Shown here: piece by piece, positions 24,334 through 32,150 of the stretch | Layout: each line of letters starts with the position of its first letter | Position numbering within the stretch: the first letter of the stretch is position 1 | Assembly (NCBI GenBank): GCA_028685815.1 | Contig: JAQUDG010000014.1 | Coordinates: forward strand, 1 to 33,842 | Direction of reading: 5' to 3' | Length of the DNA stretch: 33,842 nt | From: Desulfuromonas sp. | Lineage (GTDB): Bacteria > Desulfobacterota > Desulfuromonadia > Desulfuromonadales > Desulfuromonadaceae | The notes under the pieces: model-generated | What the model was told of the DNA's origin: nothing | Seen by the model: only the letters and a program-made list of their open reading frames with translations | The model's database searches: none | Program-made: the position numbers and the translations under genes

Positions 24334-25212
24334 ATGGAACAACGTGCTACGCGCGCTGACATTCTCGCGGCAATAAAAGAGATTCCTCTGCTCTCTCCCA
24401 GTGCCTCGCGTCTGCTTCAGATAGCCTCTAGAGACGACTACAATATTGACGAAATAATTGAGGTAGTCAAATGCGACTCAGCTCTGACCGCCCGCTTGCT
24501 TAAAACAGTCAATTCAGTAGCTTACGGCTTGGTACATCAAGTGACCAGTATCGAGCGTGCAGTTAGCTACCTGGGTGAACGTCTTGTTGCCGGCATTGCT
24601 CTTGAAGACAGCGCGAAAGCGGTGTTTAACAAAAAACTCGAAGGCTACGAAAGCCCCGTTGGCGAGTTATGGGAGCATGATTTGCGCACTGCCGTAGCGG
24701 CGCGCGAAATAGCCCGCCATTCCAATACAGACCTTAGCAAGGATCTGGCCTTTACCGCAGGCATTCTACACGCCATAGGCAAAGCAGTCCTCAGTGATTT
24801 TCTGCACGAATCCGCCCCAGACCTGCTGGCCAATATAGACAGTCACGATATTAGAGACTACCTTGAGGGGGAGCGGAAGATACTGGGGATGGATCATGCC
24901 GAAGCCGGCTTTGAGCTTGCTAAAGCTTGGGAGCTGCCCGAGTCGCTACAAATGGCTATACGCCATCACCACACACCGCAGCAGGCTCCAGAACAATACC
25001 GGCCCTTGGTATACGCAGTCCATCTTGGATGTATTATAGCCATGATGTCAGGCAGTCAATCTTCAGATGCTCTGCAATATCACCTCGACAAAGATTATAG
25101 CGATTATTTTAATATCACCAATGAACACATTGCCATGATATTGCTTGAAGTGAATGAAAGTGTAGAAACGATCCAGGCTGCACTTACTGAAGGCAGGGAG
25201 CAAGCAGAATGA
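24334..25212 (+). CDS. HDOD domain protein
   Basis: HDOD domains are HD-like folds, usually lacking enzyme residues, found in signalling proteins. The 292-residue product has the HDOD core throughout: IKEIPLLSPSASRLLQIA near the start, IIEVVKCDSALTARLLKTVNS, SIERAVSYLGERLV and AFTAGILHAIGKAVLSDFL. I chose ATG 24334 because GGAG sits 6 bases upstream; an ATG at 24322 has no good site. It lies in the chemotaxis operon after cheD and its stop overlaps the following receiver gene by 4 bases (ATGA), indicating tight coupling with that receiver. Its function in chemotaxis is unknown. Confidence 0.9.
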   Translation: MEQRATRADILAAIKEIPLLSPSASRLLQIASRDDYNIDEIIEVVKCDSALTARLLKTVNSVAYGLVHQVTSIERAVSYLGERLVAGIALEDSAKAVFNKKLEGYESPVGELWEHDLRTAVAAREIARHSNTDLSKDLAFTAGILHAIGKAVLSDFLHESAPDLLANIDSHDIRDYLEGERKILGMDHAEAGFELAKAWELPESLQMAIRHHHTPQQAPEQYRPLVYAVHLGCIIAMMSGSQSSDALQYHLDKDYSDYFNITNEHIAMILLEVNESVETIQAALTEGREQAE

Positions 25213-25583
25213 AGCGTATCATAATAGCCGATGACTCGGGTACAGCGCGCATGATGATAAGGCGCTGCCTTGAAATTATAGGTTTTAATGAAACTATATT
25301 TGAAGAGGCGAAAGACGGGCGTGAAGCCCTAGCCTTGATGAAGAAAAATCCGCCCGACCTTTTAGTCAGCGACCTTAACATGCCAAGCATGGATGGGGAA
25401 ACCCTGCTGCAATGGGTCAAGGCCAGCCCCAAACTGGTCAACATTCCGGTCTTGATAATATCCAGCGTCACCAACCCGGCTAAAACCGCCGAACTTAAGA
25501 AAAAAGGTGCTTTTGCAGTTATCGGCAAGCCAATAAATCCGGCACTGCTCAATGAGGCTCTTGCCCCGCTCTTACCGGAATAG
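25209..25583 (+). CDS. Stand-alone receiver (CheY-like) protein coupled to the HDOD gene
   Basis: The 124-residue product is a single receiver domain with Asp8/Asp9, phospho-acceptor Asp55 (LLVSDLNMPSMDG) and the C-terminal lysine in VIGKPINPALLNEAL. Its sequence differs from the second stand-alone receiver in this cluster (26129-26500), especially after the lysine. The gene overlaps the HDOD gene by 4 bases and is followed 13 bases later by a CheX-like gene. A likely reading is a phosphate sink, or a signal output read by the HDOD protein or removed by the CheX protein, but this is inference. Confidence 0.9.
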   Translation: MKRIIIADDSGTARMMIRRCLEIIGFNETIFEEAKDGREALALMKKNPPDLLVSDLNMPSMDGETLLQWVKASPKLVNIPVLIISSVTNPAKTAELKKKGAFAVIGKPINPALLNEALAPLLPE

Positions 25584-25596
25584 AAAGGCTATCACC

Positions 25597-26088
25597 ATGG
25601 CTAAACTCCAAAAACTGCTGGCCGCAACACTCGCGAAAGTAATCGACGAGACGCTAGAGAACATGGCCTTTATTAGCACAGAAGAGGTGGACACCGAACA
25701 AGCGCCTCTTGAGCTTGAGAACATGCGCGCAGTGTGCCTCTTGATAACTGCACCCGTAGTGATGGAGATTCGCCTAGGTATGGCAGAAGAACTGCTGCAC
25801 CAAATAGTCGAAACCATGTACACCATTGACGCTGATGATATCACGCAGGAGCAGATTGCTGATGTCCTAGCAGAAACCCTCAATACCCTGGCCGGATGCC
25901 TTATGACTGAATTGCTCCCAGCAGACCAGGCTTTTTCTTTAAGCCTACCGGAAGCAGTAACAGATGACCTGAGCACTGCGGACGACAACACCATCTTTGC
26001 GACACAGTACATGGCCGATGACTTACCCATAAGTGTCAAAATAAGCGCCGCTGCTACAGAAGAGCTTGAAAAGATACTCAAAATCTGA
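25597..26088 (+). CDS. CheX-like phosphatase (first copy, divergent)
   Basis: The 163-residue protein fits the CheX/CheC-like fold in length and has an ExxN motif at Glu93-Asn96 inside LAETLNTLAGCLMTELL, the type used by CheX to remove phosphate from CheY. It also has the trailing strand QYMADDLPISVKISAA. Outside this motif it differs strongly from the other two small CheX-like genes. I chose ATG 25597 because it follows AAAGG; a longer frame would overlap the receiver gene. It sits between two receivers, so either could be its substrate. Confidence 0.72.
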   Translation: MAKLQKLLAATLAKVIDETLENMAFISTEEVDTEQAPLELENMRAVCLLITAPVVMEIRLGMAEELLHQIVETMYTIDADDITQEQIADVLAETLNTLAGCLMTELLPADQAFSLSLPEAVTDDLSTADDNTIFATQYMADDLPISVKISAAATEELEKILKI

Positions 26089-26128
26089 GCAACATATCCA
26101 TTTAACCTGCTATCACAAGGAGAATCCC

Positions 26129-26500
26129 ATGGGCAAGCGTGTATTAATCATAGATGATTCCAGCACTATGCGAAAAATTGTATCCCGTTCACTACGTCAG
26201 GCCGGACTGGACTTTGACGAAATTCTGGAAGCAGCTGACGGGCAGGAAGCCCTTGACCTGCTGAAAACAGAAAAGGTTGATCTAATCCTCAGTGATATAA
26301 ATATGCCCAATATGGACGGGATGGAGTTTTTACGTCAAAAAAGGGAGATCGACGCCATTAAAGATATCCCCGTGGTGATGATAACAACCGAAGGTGGAGC
26401 TGACATTATTGGCGAAGCAAAAGAACTCGGTGCAGCTGGTAGCGTGAAGAAACCGTTTAAGCCAGAAACCATCAGTGATGTACTTGGCGCGTTGATTTAA
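26129..26500 (+). CDS. cheY: Chemotaxis response regulator CheY
   Basis: CheY-P binds FliM to change motor rotation. The 123-residue product has all the key residues: Asp9/Asp10, phospho-acceptor Asp56 (LILSDINMPNMDGMEFL), the Thr pair in VVMITTEGG and Lys108 in VKKPFKPE. It is closer to canonical CheY than the other stand-alone receiver. AAGGAG lies 7 bases before the ATG at 26129; a longer frame upstream overlaps the previous gene and is rejected. About 100 bases without an obvious terminator separate it from the next CheX gene. Confidence 0.92.
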   Translation: MGKRVLIIDDSSTMRKIVSRSLRQAGLDFDEILEAADGQEALDLLKTEKVDLILSDINMPNMDGMEFLRQKREIDAIKDIPVVMITTEGGADIIGEAKELGAAGSVKKPFKPETISDVLGALI

Positions 26501-26599
26501 TCTGACCCGTCTGATTTCAGTCCGAAATTGGCCAAACCACAACAGTGACATTTCCCTGTACGCAATCAGACTTGAATCTATGACCGCAGGAGACCTCCA

Positions 26600-27055
26600 G
26601 TGGAACTACAAAAACACATTACCGATGCAACAACTGAAATATTTGAAACTATGATTATGTTGGAGATCTCCGCCGGCGATCCCGTGGTAGAGAAAATAAA
26701 TAATTTTAAATGTTCAGTTTCTGGCGTTATTGGCTTAGCCGGCACCTGCAAGGGAATACTTGCCATCCACCTGCCCGATAAGGTCGCCATGTCCATTACC
26801 GGCAGCTTTCTGGGAATGGAAGTAACTGAAGTGGATGACGATGTAACTGATGCCATTGGTGAGCTAGCCAACATGGTGGCGGGCAACATAAAAATGATAC
26901 TGGATGAAGCGGGAAAAGACGTAACCCTCTCCATCCCTTCCTGCGTACATGGGGCTGAATACACTTTGGACACCGCCGCAGACTGCGAACGGGTGGTAGT
27001 TCCTTTTAACCTCGAAAGCGGCCAGTTTCTCGTGGAACTCCAGGTAAAAAACTAA
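26600..27055 (+). CDS. CheX-like phosphatase (second copy)
   Basis: The 151-residue product matches CheX well: EIFETMIMLEI near the start, GVIGLAGTCKGILAIHLPD, then DAIGELANMVAGNIKMIL with the ExxN residues Glu88 and Asn91, and the C-terminal strand FLVELQVK. CheX dephosphorylates CheY-P. The start is a GTG at 26600 with AGGAG about 8 bases upstream. It shares clear sequence similarity with the next gene (27136-27603), which points to a local duplication. Confidence 0.9.
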   Translation: MELQKHITDATTEIFETMIMLEISAGDPVVEKINNFKCSVSGVIGLAGTCKGILAIHLPDKVAMSITGSFLGMEVTEVDDDVTDAIGELANMVAGNIKMILDEAGKDVTLSIPSCVHGAEYTLDTAADCERVVVPFNLESGQFLVELQVKN

Positions 27056-27122
27056 TTAAGCGGTAAAACCCGCATAGATAGCCACGTCTCAGATGCATTA
27101 AGTAAAACAAGCGCCGCTTAAT
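27055..27122. repeat. 9-bp inverted repeat spanning the gap between two CheX genes
   Basis: ATTAAGCGG (27055-27063) pairs with CCGCTTAAT (27114-27122) around a loop of about 50 bases. The first arm begins at the stop of one CheX gene and the second ends just before the ribosome site of the next. The RNA could close into a stem that influences the second gene, but a loop of that size makes a simple terminator unlikely. Confidence 0.55.
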
Positions 27123-27135
27123 ACAGGAGTCCATA

Positions 27136-27603
27136 TTGGAAAACAACCTACAGCAACAGATTATCAATGCCACCCAGGCGGTATTCGATACCATGTTGAT
27201 GTTGCCCGTGACATCCGGAGTGGCACTCCCGGATAAAGTGTACCTTTTCAATGACAGCATATCCGGAATGTTGGGTTTTTCCGGAGACGTGCAGGGGATG
27301 CTGACTATTCACTGCCCGCAGCAAATAGCCTTTTGCATTACCGGACAACTTCTAGGGATGGAAGTCGACGGTATGGATGAGGATGTTAAGGACACTATAG
27401 GCGAAATGGCCAACATGATCCTGGGAGGCATTAAAGATGCGTTCCTCGAACGGGGAACAGACATCAGTCTGGCTGTCCCCACCGTCATGTCTGGACGCTC
27501 ATATCGAGTTAAAACAGTGGATTACGCCTCATGGACTACCGTTCCATTCTATCTTGACGATGGCGAATTTCTAGTTGAATTAAAACTCAAAACCTTGGAC
27601 TAG
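27136..27603 (+). CDS. CheX-like phosphatase (third copy)
   Basis: The 155-residue product parallels its upstream neighbour across the whole length: AVFDTMLMLPVT, GMLGFSGDVQGMLTIHCP, DTIGEMANMILGGIKDAFL with ExxN residues Glu90 and Asn93, and FLVELKLKTL at the end. The start is a TTG at 27136 with AGGAG about 7 bases upstream; no ATG lies nearby without cutting the first helix. The pair probably arose by tandem duplication and may now act on different receivers. Confidence 0.88.
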   Translation: MENNLQQQIINATQAVFDTMLMLPVTSGVALPDKVYLFNDSISGMLGFSGDVQGMLTIHCPQQIAFCITGQLLGMEVDGMDEDVKDTIGEMANMILGGIKDAFLERGTDISLAVPTVMSGRSYRVKTVDYASWTTVPFYLDDGEFLVELKLKTLD

Positions 27604-27614
27604 CAGGTACTCTT

Positions 27615-29522
27615 GTGGCAGATAAAGCAGTCGTTGATCGTGTCTTCAACGCCATTATCGAACAAACATCTGAAGAAGTTGGCGCTTTGCTCGACGCCAA
27701 TATTGTACTTGACGAGCACCAGACCAAGCTGCTGAACAAGAACCAGATTTTTGAAATAAAACGCAGCCGCTCCATCCTAAGCACCATGAAAATCAGTGGA
27801 GACCAAGAAGGTAATGCCTTTATAATTACCGCCCAAAAAGACTCCATCACTCTAGGAGGCACACTGATCATGCTGCCTCCCGATCAAATCGAAGAAAACC
27901 AGAAACAACGCATATTTGGAGGTGAAGCGGCAGACGCCTTTGGAGAAGTGGCTAACATTATTGCCGGCGTATACACCTCTGTATTTTTGGAGATGTATCC
28001 AAAAAAACTCCATTTTAAGCGTACTGATGTAAACGAGTTTATCCCGACCAAACTTGACCCAGAAGCCGACCTCCCCTTCCCTCCTGGGGTATACTTTTAC
28101 TCCAGCTGTTCAGTAAAACTTGAGAACCGGAGCTTGGAAAAGCTGGAGGTAATTGTTCCGGCACATATCTTTGGGTTGGCCCCACCACCCGAAACAGCGG
28201 AAACGGTCCAGCTGGAAGGCGCAACAACAAAAGAAGAGGACGATGCAGAAGAGATTGTAGCTGCCCCCCCTAGTAGCAGTCCTCCGAGTGCAGAGGCTAC
28301 TCCAGTTACCGAGAAGGGTCCCCAAGAACCAGAAGCTGAACCAGAAGCTGAAGAAACAAACTATATCGAACTGTCCGTAGTCGATCGAGTCCTCAAGGCC
28401 GCCATTACCCAGTGCGCCGAAGAGATCGGCACCATACTAGACATCGAAATAGAGTTAAGCACCATGAGCACCGGTTATGTTTCCAAGGAGGAGTACTTTG
28501 CTAGGCCCGGGCCTAAGTCTACCGTAACTGAAATGGAAGTAAGTGGAGATCGTGCGGGGATCTCCTACTTCATTGCCGACCTTAAAGATTCCATTTATTT
28601 TGGCGGTACCTTGGTGATGTTGCCCGAGGATGAACTCTCAAGCAGAATGACGTCCGGTGAGCTTGATGGTGAAATAGAGGATGCTTTTGGCGAAGTTGCC
28701 AACATAATCAGCGGCGGGATCGTACAGAATTTTGCTGAAATGTTCCCCCGCAAGTTTCATGTAAAAAAAGGCAACGTTGAAGCTTTTACCCCCACCAAGG
28801 TAATGATAGAAAGCCCCAAACCATTTCCAGACGCAGAATATTATAGCGTAAGTGTCAGCATGGACTGCGATACTCACGATCTGGGGCACTTAACCTACCT
28901 TGTTCCGGTAGAGTTGCTGCATCTCCCCCCAAGACCAGAACAAACTAGTTGGGGAGCATCCGCAGGTGACGAAACAACACAAAAACCGCAGACCCTTGAA
29001 ACCCCAGGCAAACCACAGAGCGGCGCTGCAAGCAAAGAAAAGACCACGCTAGAATCCGCTACTACATCAGAAAAGACTACGCCGGGGAACTCCTCAGCTC
29101 AGACCCATACTTCTAAGAGCGCAGATGCTAAAACAGCGCCCAACGAAGAAGCCAAAGAAGAGGTCGTAGCCGTTGTGTACCAAGACATCTCTGCCGCAGA
29201 GCCATATACCGTGATTCTTGGAGAATTTGGGCATAAACCGGTGCCACTGGCAGCGCACGAAAGCTTCAACTCCCTACGCCAAAATAGAGTATGTGGATCC
29301 CTGCTGATCCTCAGCAAAATTGACGACGACGCCTTTGCCCTCATAATAAAGATTCGCTCCGAAACTCCAGCAAGCCAGCCACTTATAGTCGCCGGATCAG
29401 CCTGGACTCGAAGTGCAGTGTTAAAAGCCGTCAGATACGGAGTTAATGACATCATCCCAACTCCAGCCTCTGACGATGAAATCCGTGCCAAGTTACAGCA
29501 CAATCTGAAAAATTCTTGCTAA
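27615..29522 (+). CDS. Dual CheX-like protein with C-terminal pseudo-receiver
   Basis: I know no named family with this layout. The 635-residue product has two similar units of about 185 residues. Each begins VVDRVxxAAI/FNAI...EE(I/V)G and carries AFGEVANII, giving ExxN pairs at Glu111-Asn114 and Glu360-Asn363, as in CheX/CheC. The units are joined by an acidic Pro/Glu-rich linker (about 190-250). A Thr/Ser/Lys-rich linker (about 440-525) leads to a receiver-like fold (531-635: YTVILGEFG, SLLILSKI, PLIVAG, AVRYGVNDIIPTPAS) that lacks the acidic pair and a clear phospho-acceptor Asp. The start is a GTG with a weak site. It sits 11 bases after the third CheX gene and before a sigma-54 activator that also has a pseudo-receiver. 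Confidence 0.8.
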   Translation: MADKAVVDRVFNAIIEQTSEEVGALLDANIVLDEHQTKLLNKNQIFEIKRSRSILSTMKISGDQEGNAFIITAQKDSITLGGTLIMLPPDQIEENQKQRIFGGEAADAFGEVANIIAGVYTSVFLEMYPKKLHFKRTDVNEFIPTKLDPEADLPFPPGVYFYSSCSVKLENRSLEKLEVIVPAHIFGLAPPPETAETVQLEGATTKEEDDAEEIVAAPPSSSPPSAEATPVTEKGPQEPEAEPEAEETNYIELSVVDRVLKAAITQCAEEIGTILDIEIELSTMSTGYVSKEEYFARPGPKSTVTEMEVSGDRAGISYFIADLKDSIYFGGTLVMLPEDELSSRMTSGELDGEIEDAFGEVANIISGGIVQNFAEMFPRKFHVKKGNVEAFTPTKVMIESPKPFPDAEYYSVSVSMDCDTHDLGHLTYLVPVELLHLPPRPEQTSWGASAGDETTQKPQTLETPGKPQSGAASKEKTTLESATTSEKTTPGNSSAQTHTSKSADAKTAPNEEAKEEVVAVVYQDISAAEPYTVILGEFGHKPVPLAAHESFNSLRQNRVCGSLLILSKIDDDAFALIIKIRSETPASQPLIVAGSAWTRSAVLKAVRYGVNDIIPTPASDDEIRAKLQHNLKNSC

Positions 29523-29604
29523 TAATTTAGTAAGCCGCCACAATGTTCCTTCAGTTCAAATAACCCGAATTAAATTCAAGATCCCTTTATAGAGTGAATA
29601 AACC

Positions 29605-30984
29605 TTGGCTGAATCTGTTCTGCTGAATATCAATAATGTTATTGAGCCTCAGTTGCTTGAGTTTTTAACTCAACAGCTTGGCGGCGCATTGCATCTAGCG
29701 CAGACTGCCGAACAAGCCCGCGATATTATACGCCGCCGCACAATAAAACTTTTCCTGTGCTCCCTTGGGGTAAACACACTCGAATACGCAGCTTTGCTTA
29801 AAGCGGTAAAAACCATATCGCCTGATACAGTTATCATCCTCATCGTGCCACAATCCTCCCAGGCCCCCATCAACGAGATCCTGCAAATCGGGGCACATTT
29901 TTATCTGCATGTGCCATGCAACAACGCCGAAGCTGCCGAAATCATTCAACGAGCTGAACTACATTGCAAAACCCTTAGGGCCACTAATCCTGAAAACCAG
30001 AGACCAGTAATCGATTTCCCAGGAATTATTGGCAAGAACCCGATGATGCAGCAGCTCTTTAATACAATCCGACTCCTAGCAGATGACAGCGACAGCACCA
30101 TTCTGATTCATGGCGATAGTGGCACCGGCAAAGAATTGGTTGCGCGGGCAGTACACAGCAACAGTCCTAGAAAACATAACAACTTCGTCCCCATCAACTG
30201 TGCGGCTATCCCTGAAGAACTCCTAGAAAGTGAACTATTCGGACATGTAAAAGGTTCTTTTACCGGTGCCACCGCTAACAAAAAAGGCCGACTACACCAC
30301 GCAGATGGGGGAACTTTATTTTTGGACGAAATTGGAGATATGAAACCACTGCTCCAAGCCAAAATTTTGCGCGTAATCCAGGAAAAAGAGTTTGAACCTG
30401 TAGGGAGTGTAAAAAGTGTAAAAATAGACGTCAGAATTGTTGCGGCCACCCATCGCAATCTAGAAGAGGCCATAAAAGATGGAACGTTCCGCGAAGATCT
30501 CTATTACCGCCTCAACGTTGTTCCGTTACATATTCCCGCACTGCATCAGCGTCGTGATGATATCGCTCTCTTGCTAGACACCTTTACCGAACGCTTTTGT
30601 CACAGCAAAAAAAGACCGGTGTTCAGCTTTGCCCAAAGTACTATAGAGTGCTTGCAGCAATATCCTTGGCCAGGAAACGTCAGAGAACTCGAAAATCTGG
30701 TACAACGTTTGTCCATTCTGCACACCGGTAAAATCGTATTCCCCGATGATCTACCGGAAAAATATCTGCACTCATCCAGCGACACTACACTTAACCCAGA
30801 CAGCAAAAATGGCAAAACGGATTTCAACATTCAAGTGAGTGAATTCGAGGATCGCCTTATATTACAGGCTCTTATGAAGACCGGCGGCAACAAAAAAGAA
30901 GCCGCACAACTGCTGAACCTCAAACGCACGACCTTGCTAGAAAAAATCAAGAAAAAGCGCCTTGGCAAGAGCCATAACAAATAA
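29605..30984 (+). CDS. Sigma-54-dependent activator with degenerate receiver
   Basis: The 459-residue protein is a bacterial enhancer-binding protein. Its N-terminal 120 residues have a receiver-like pattern but lack the Asp pair and have Ser53 around the expected phospho-acceptor (KLFLCSLG), so phosphorylation is unlikely. The AAA+ domain has Walker A GDSGTGKE (170-177), GSFTGA (217-222) for sigma-54 contact, Walker B LFLDEIGD and arginine-finger FREDLYYRLNV. A Fis-type helix-turn-helix ends the protein (NKKEAAQLLNLKRTTLLEKI). The start is a TTG at 29605 with a poor ribosome site. Position and the sigma-54 promoter at 18780-18795 suggest a flagellar regulator, but the target is inferred. Confidence 0.88.
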   Translation: MAESVLLNINNVIEPQLLEFLTQQLGGALHLAQTAEQARDIIRRRTIKLFLCSLGVNTLEYAALLKAVKTISPDTVIILIVPQSSQAPINEILQIGAHFYLHVPCNNAEAAEIIQRAELHCKTLRATNPENQRPVIDFPGIIGKNPMMQQLFNTIRLLADDSDSTILIHGDSGTGKELVARAVHSNSPRKHNNFVPINCAAIPEELLESELFGHVKGSFTGATANKKGRLHHADGGTLFLDEIGDMKPLLQAKILRVIQEKEFEPVGSVKSVKIDVRIVAATHRNLEEAIKDGTFREDLYYRLNVVPLHIPALHQRRDDIALLLDTFTERFCHSKKRPVFSFAQSTIECLQQYPWPGNVRELENLVQRLSILHTGKIVFPDDLPEKYLHSSSDTTLNPDSKNGKTDFNIQVSEFEDRLILQALMKTGGNKKEAAQLLNLKRTTLLEKIKKKRLGKSHNK

Positions 30985-31029
30985 CGCCCCGCAAAGAAGC
31001 GCAAAAGGGAACCCGCCGCAAGACCACAT

Positions 31030-31050
31030 AAACAAGCTGTTTGAATTTTT
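31030..31050 (+). terminator. Possible weak terminator after the sigma-54 activator
   Basis: AAACA (31030-31034) and TGTTT (31038-31042) can form a short stem with a 3-base loop, followed by GAATTTTTAATT. The stem is AT-rich and only 5 bp, so any effect would be weak. It is the only candidate before the insertion-sequence remnant. Confidence 0.3.
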
Positions 31051-31113
31051 AATTGTCAGATGAGTGCTCTGATGAAGTGTATTTTGAGCAAAACCAACTG
31101 ATCCCAGTAGTGT

Positions 31114-31139
31114 CCGGTTAGGATCTTGCAGATAACCGG
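31114..31139. repeat. 7-bp inverted repeat left of the IS30 remnant
   Basis: CCGGTTA and TAACCGG flank a 12-base spacer, followed by no T run, so it is not a clear terminator. It lies about 5 bases outside the left inverted repeat of the IS30-type element and may be a leftover of another mobile sequence or the insertion target. Confidence 0.4.
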
Positions 31140-31143
31140 CCAT

Positions 31144-31969
31144 GAATACAACTCGTAGGTGCAACTCTAAAAACTAGGTTTGAAGGATAAGCTGCGGTAG
31201 GCTCACGGCTTCTTTCACCGACCAAAGTTAGAGGAGCACGATGAGTCACTACACGCAGCTTACCCGAGAGGAACGATGCCAGATTTCTGTTTTTCAAACA
31301 GCCGGTTAATCGAAGACTCAAATTGCTAATCTCCTTGGCCGTCATAAGTCCACCATTGACCGGGAAATGGCACGCAATTGTGGCCAGAGAGGCTATCGCC
31401 CAAACCAAGCTGATAATTGCCGGCGCCAAAGCAAAGTGACTCAACGCATTAATCGCCAGAACTGGTAACGCGTTGAGCATTTACTCCGCGAGTATTGGAG
31501 CCCAGAACAAATCAGTTACTGGCTGCGACAAGAAGAAAGCATCCACGTCAGTCCAGAGTGGAGCGTAAGACCCGCTGGAGTATAATCGACAAAGCTTGCA
31601 ACCGAACAGCAAAAGAGGTCAAGGCCGTCATTGTGCGGAAGTTATTGCCGTTGGCCTCATATGTGGAGACGCTCACCTACGACAACGGCAAAGAATTTGC
31701 GCTGCATCAGGATATTGACAAAGAACTTCAGTCCAATGGTTACTTCGCACATCCCTACCATTCGTGGGAGCGCGGTCTGAATGAGAACACCAACGGGCTT
31801 ATTCGCCAATTCTTTCCGAAAGGAAAAGTTCTTACTGAAGTGACTGACGAAGAAATCCAGGGAGTGATGGATAAAATCAACAATCGCTCCAGGAAATGTC
31901 TTGGCTTCAAAACGCCTAATCAGGTATTTTTTGGAATCAACCCAACGGTTGCACTTACGACTTGAATCC
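31144..31969 (+). mobile_element. Degenerate, internally deleted IS30-family insertion sequence
   Basis: Imperfect terminal inverted repeats bound the element: 31144-31165 and the reverse complement of 31948-31969 agree at about 18 of 22 positions, with the core TCGTA[A/G]GTGCAAC. The element is only about 826 bases, shorter than the usual 1.0-1.2 kb of IS30 relatives, and its transposase is broken. The left repeat lies about 160 bases past the sigma-54 activator. I cannot see a convincing target-site duplication. Confidence 0.75.
31241..31965 (+). pseudogene. Broken IS30-family transposase
   Basis: Reading from 31241 gives an IS30 N-terminus, MSHYTQLTREERCQISVF, with a helix-turn-helix (KTQIANLLGRHKSTIDREM), but TAA stops interrupt it at 31307-31309 and 31466-31468. 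The reading continues to ISYWLRQEESIHVSPEW. At about 31558 it jumps to a different frame, VERKTRWSII, with a missing stretch of roughly 80-90 residues that would hold the first catalytic Asp. The C-terminal part is well kept: VETLTYDNGKEFALH, YFAHPYHSWERGLNENTNGL, RKCLGFKTPNQVFFG. It cannot make an active enzyme. Confidence 0.85.
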
Positions 31970-32150
31970 GCGTTCTTCAAGGTTCAGGTGCTTGTAGCTC
32001 ATAGCTAACCTCCGCAAATAGTGTGGTAACTGCTTGCGTAGTTTACACCTGAGCCTTCTTTATTGTCTCATATGTAATACTTGCATTGACCACCTGCGGG
32101 GCTATGCACTTATTATACGAATTCAGGAGATATATTTCAGAGGAGAACTC

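Noticed and set aside
25184-25552. A 122-codon minus-strand frame opposite the first stand-alone receiver
   Set aside because: The plus strand encodes a full receiver with all key residues; the antisense frame is Ser/Leu-rich and featureless.
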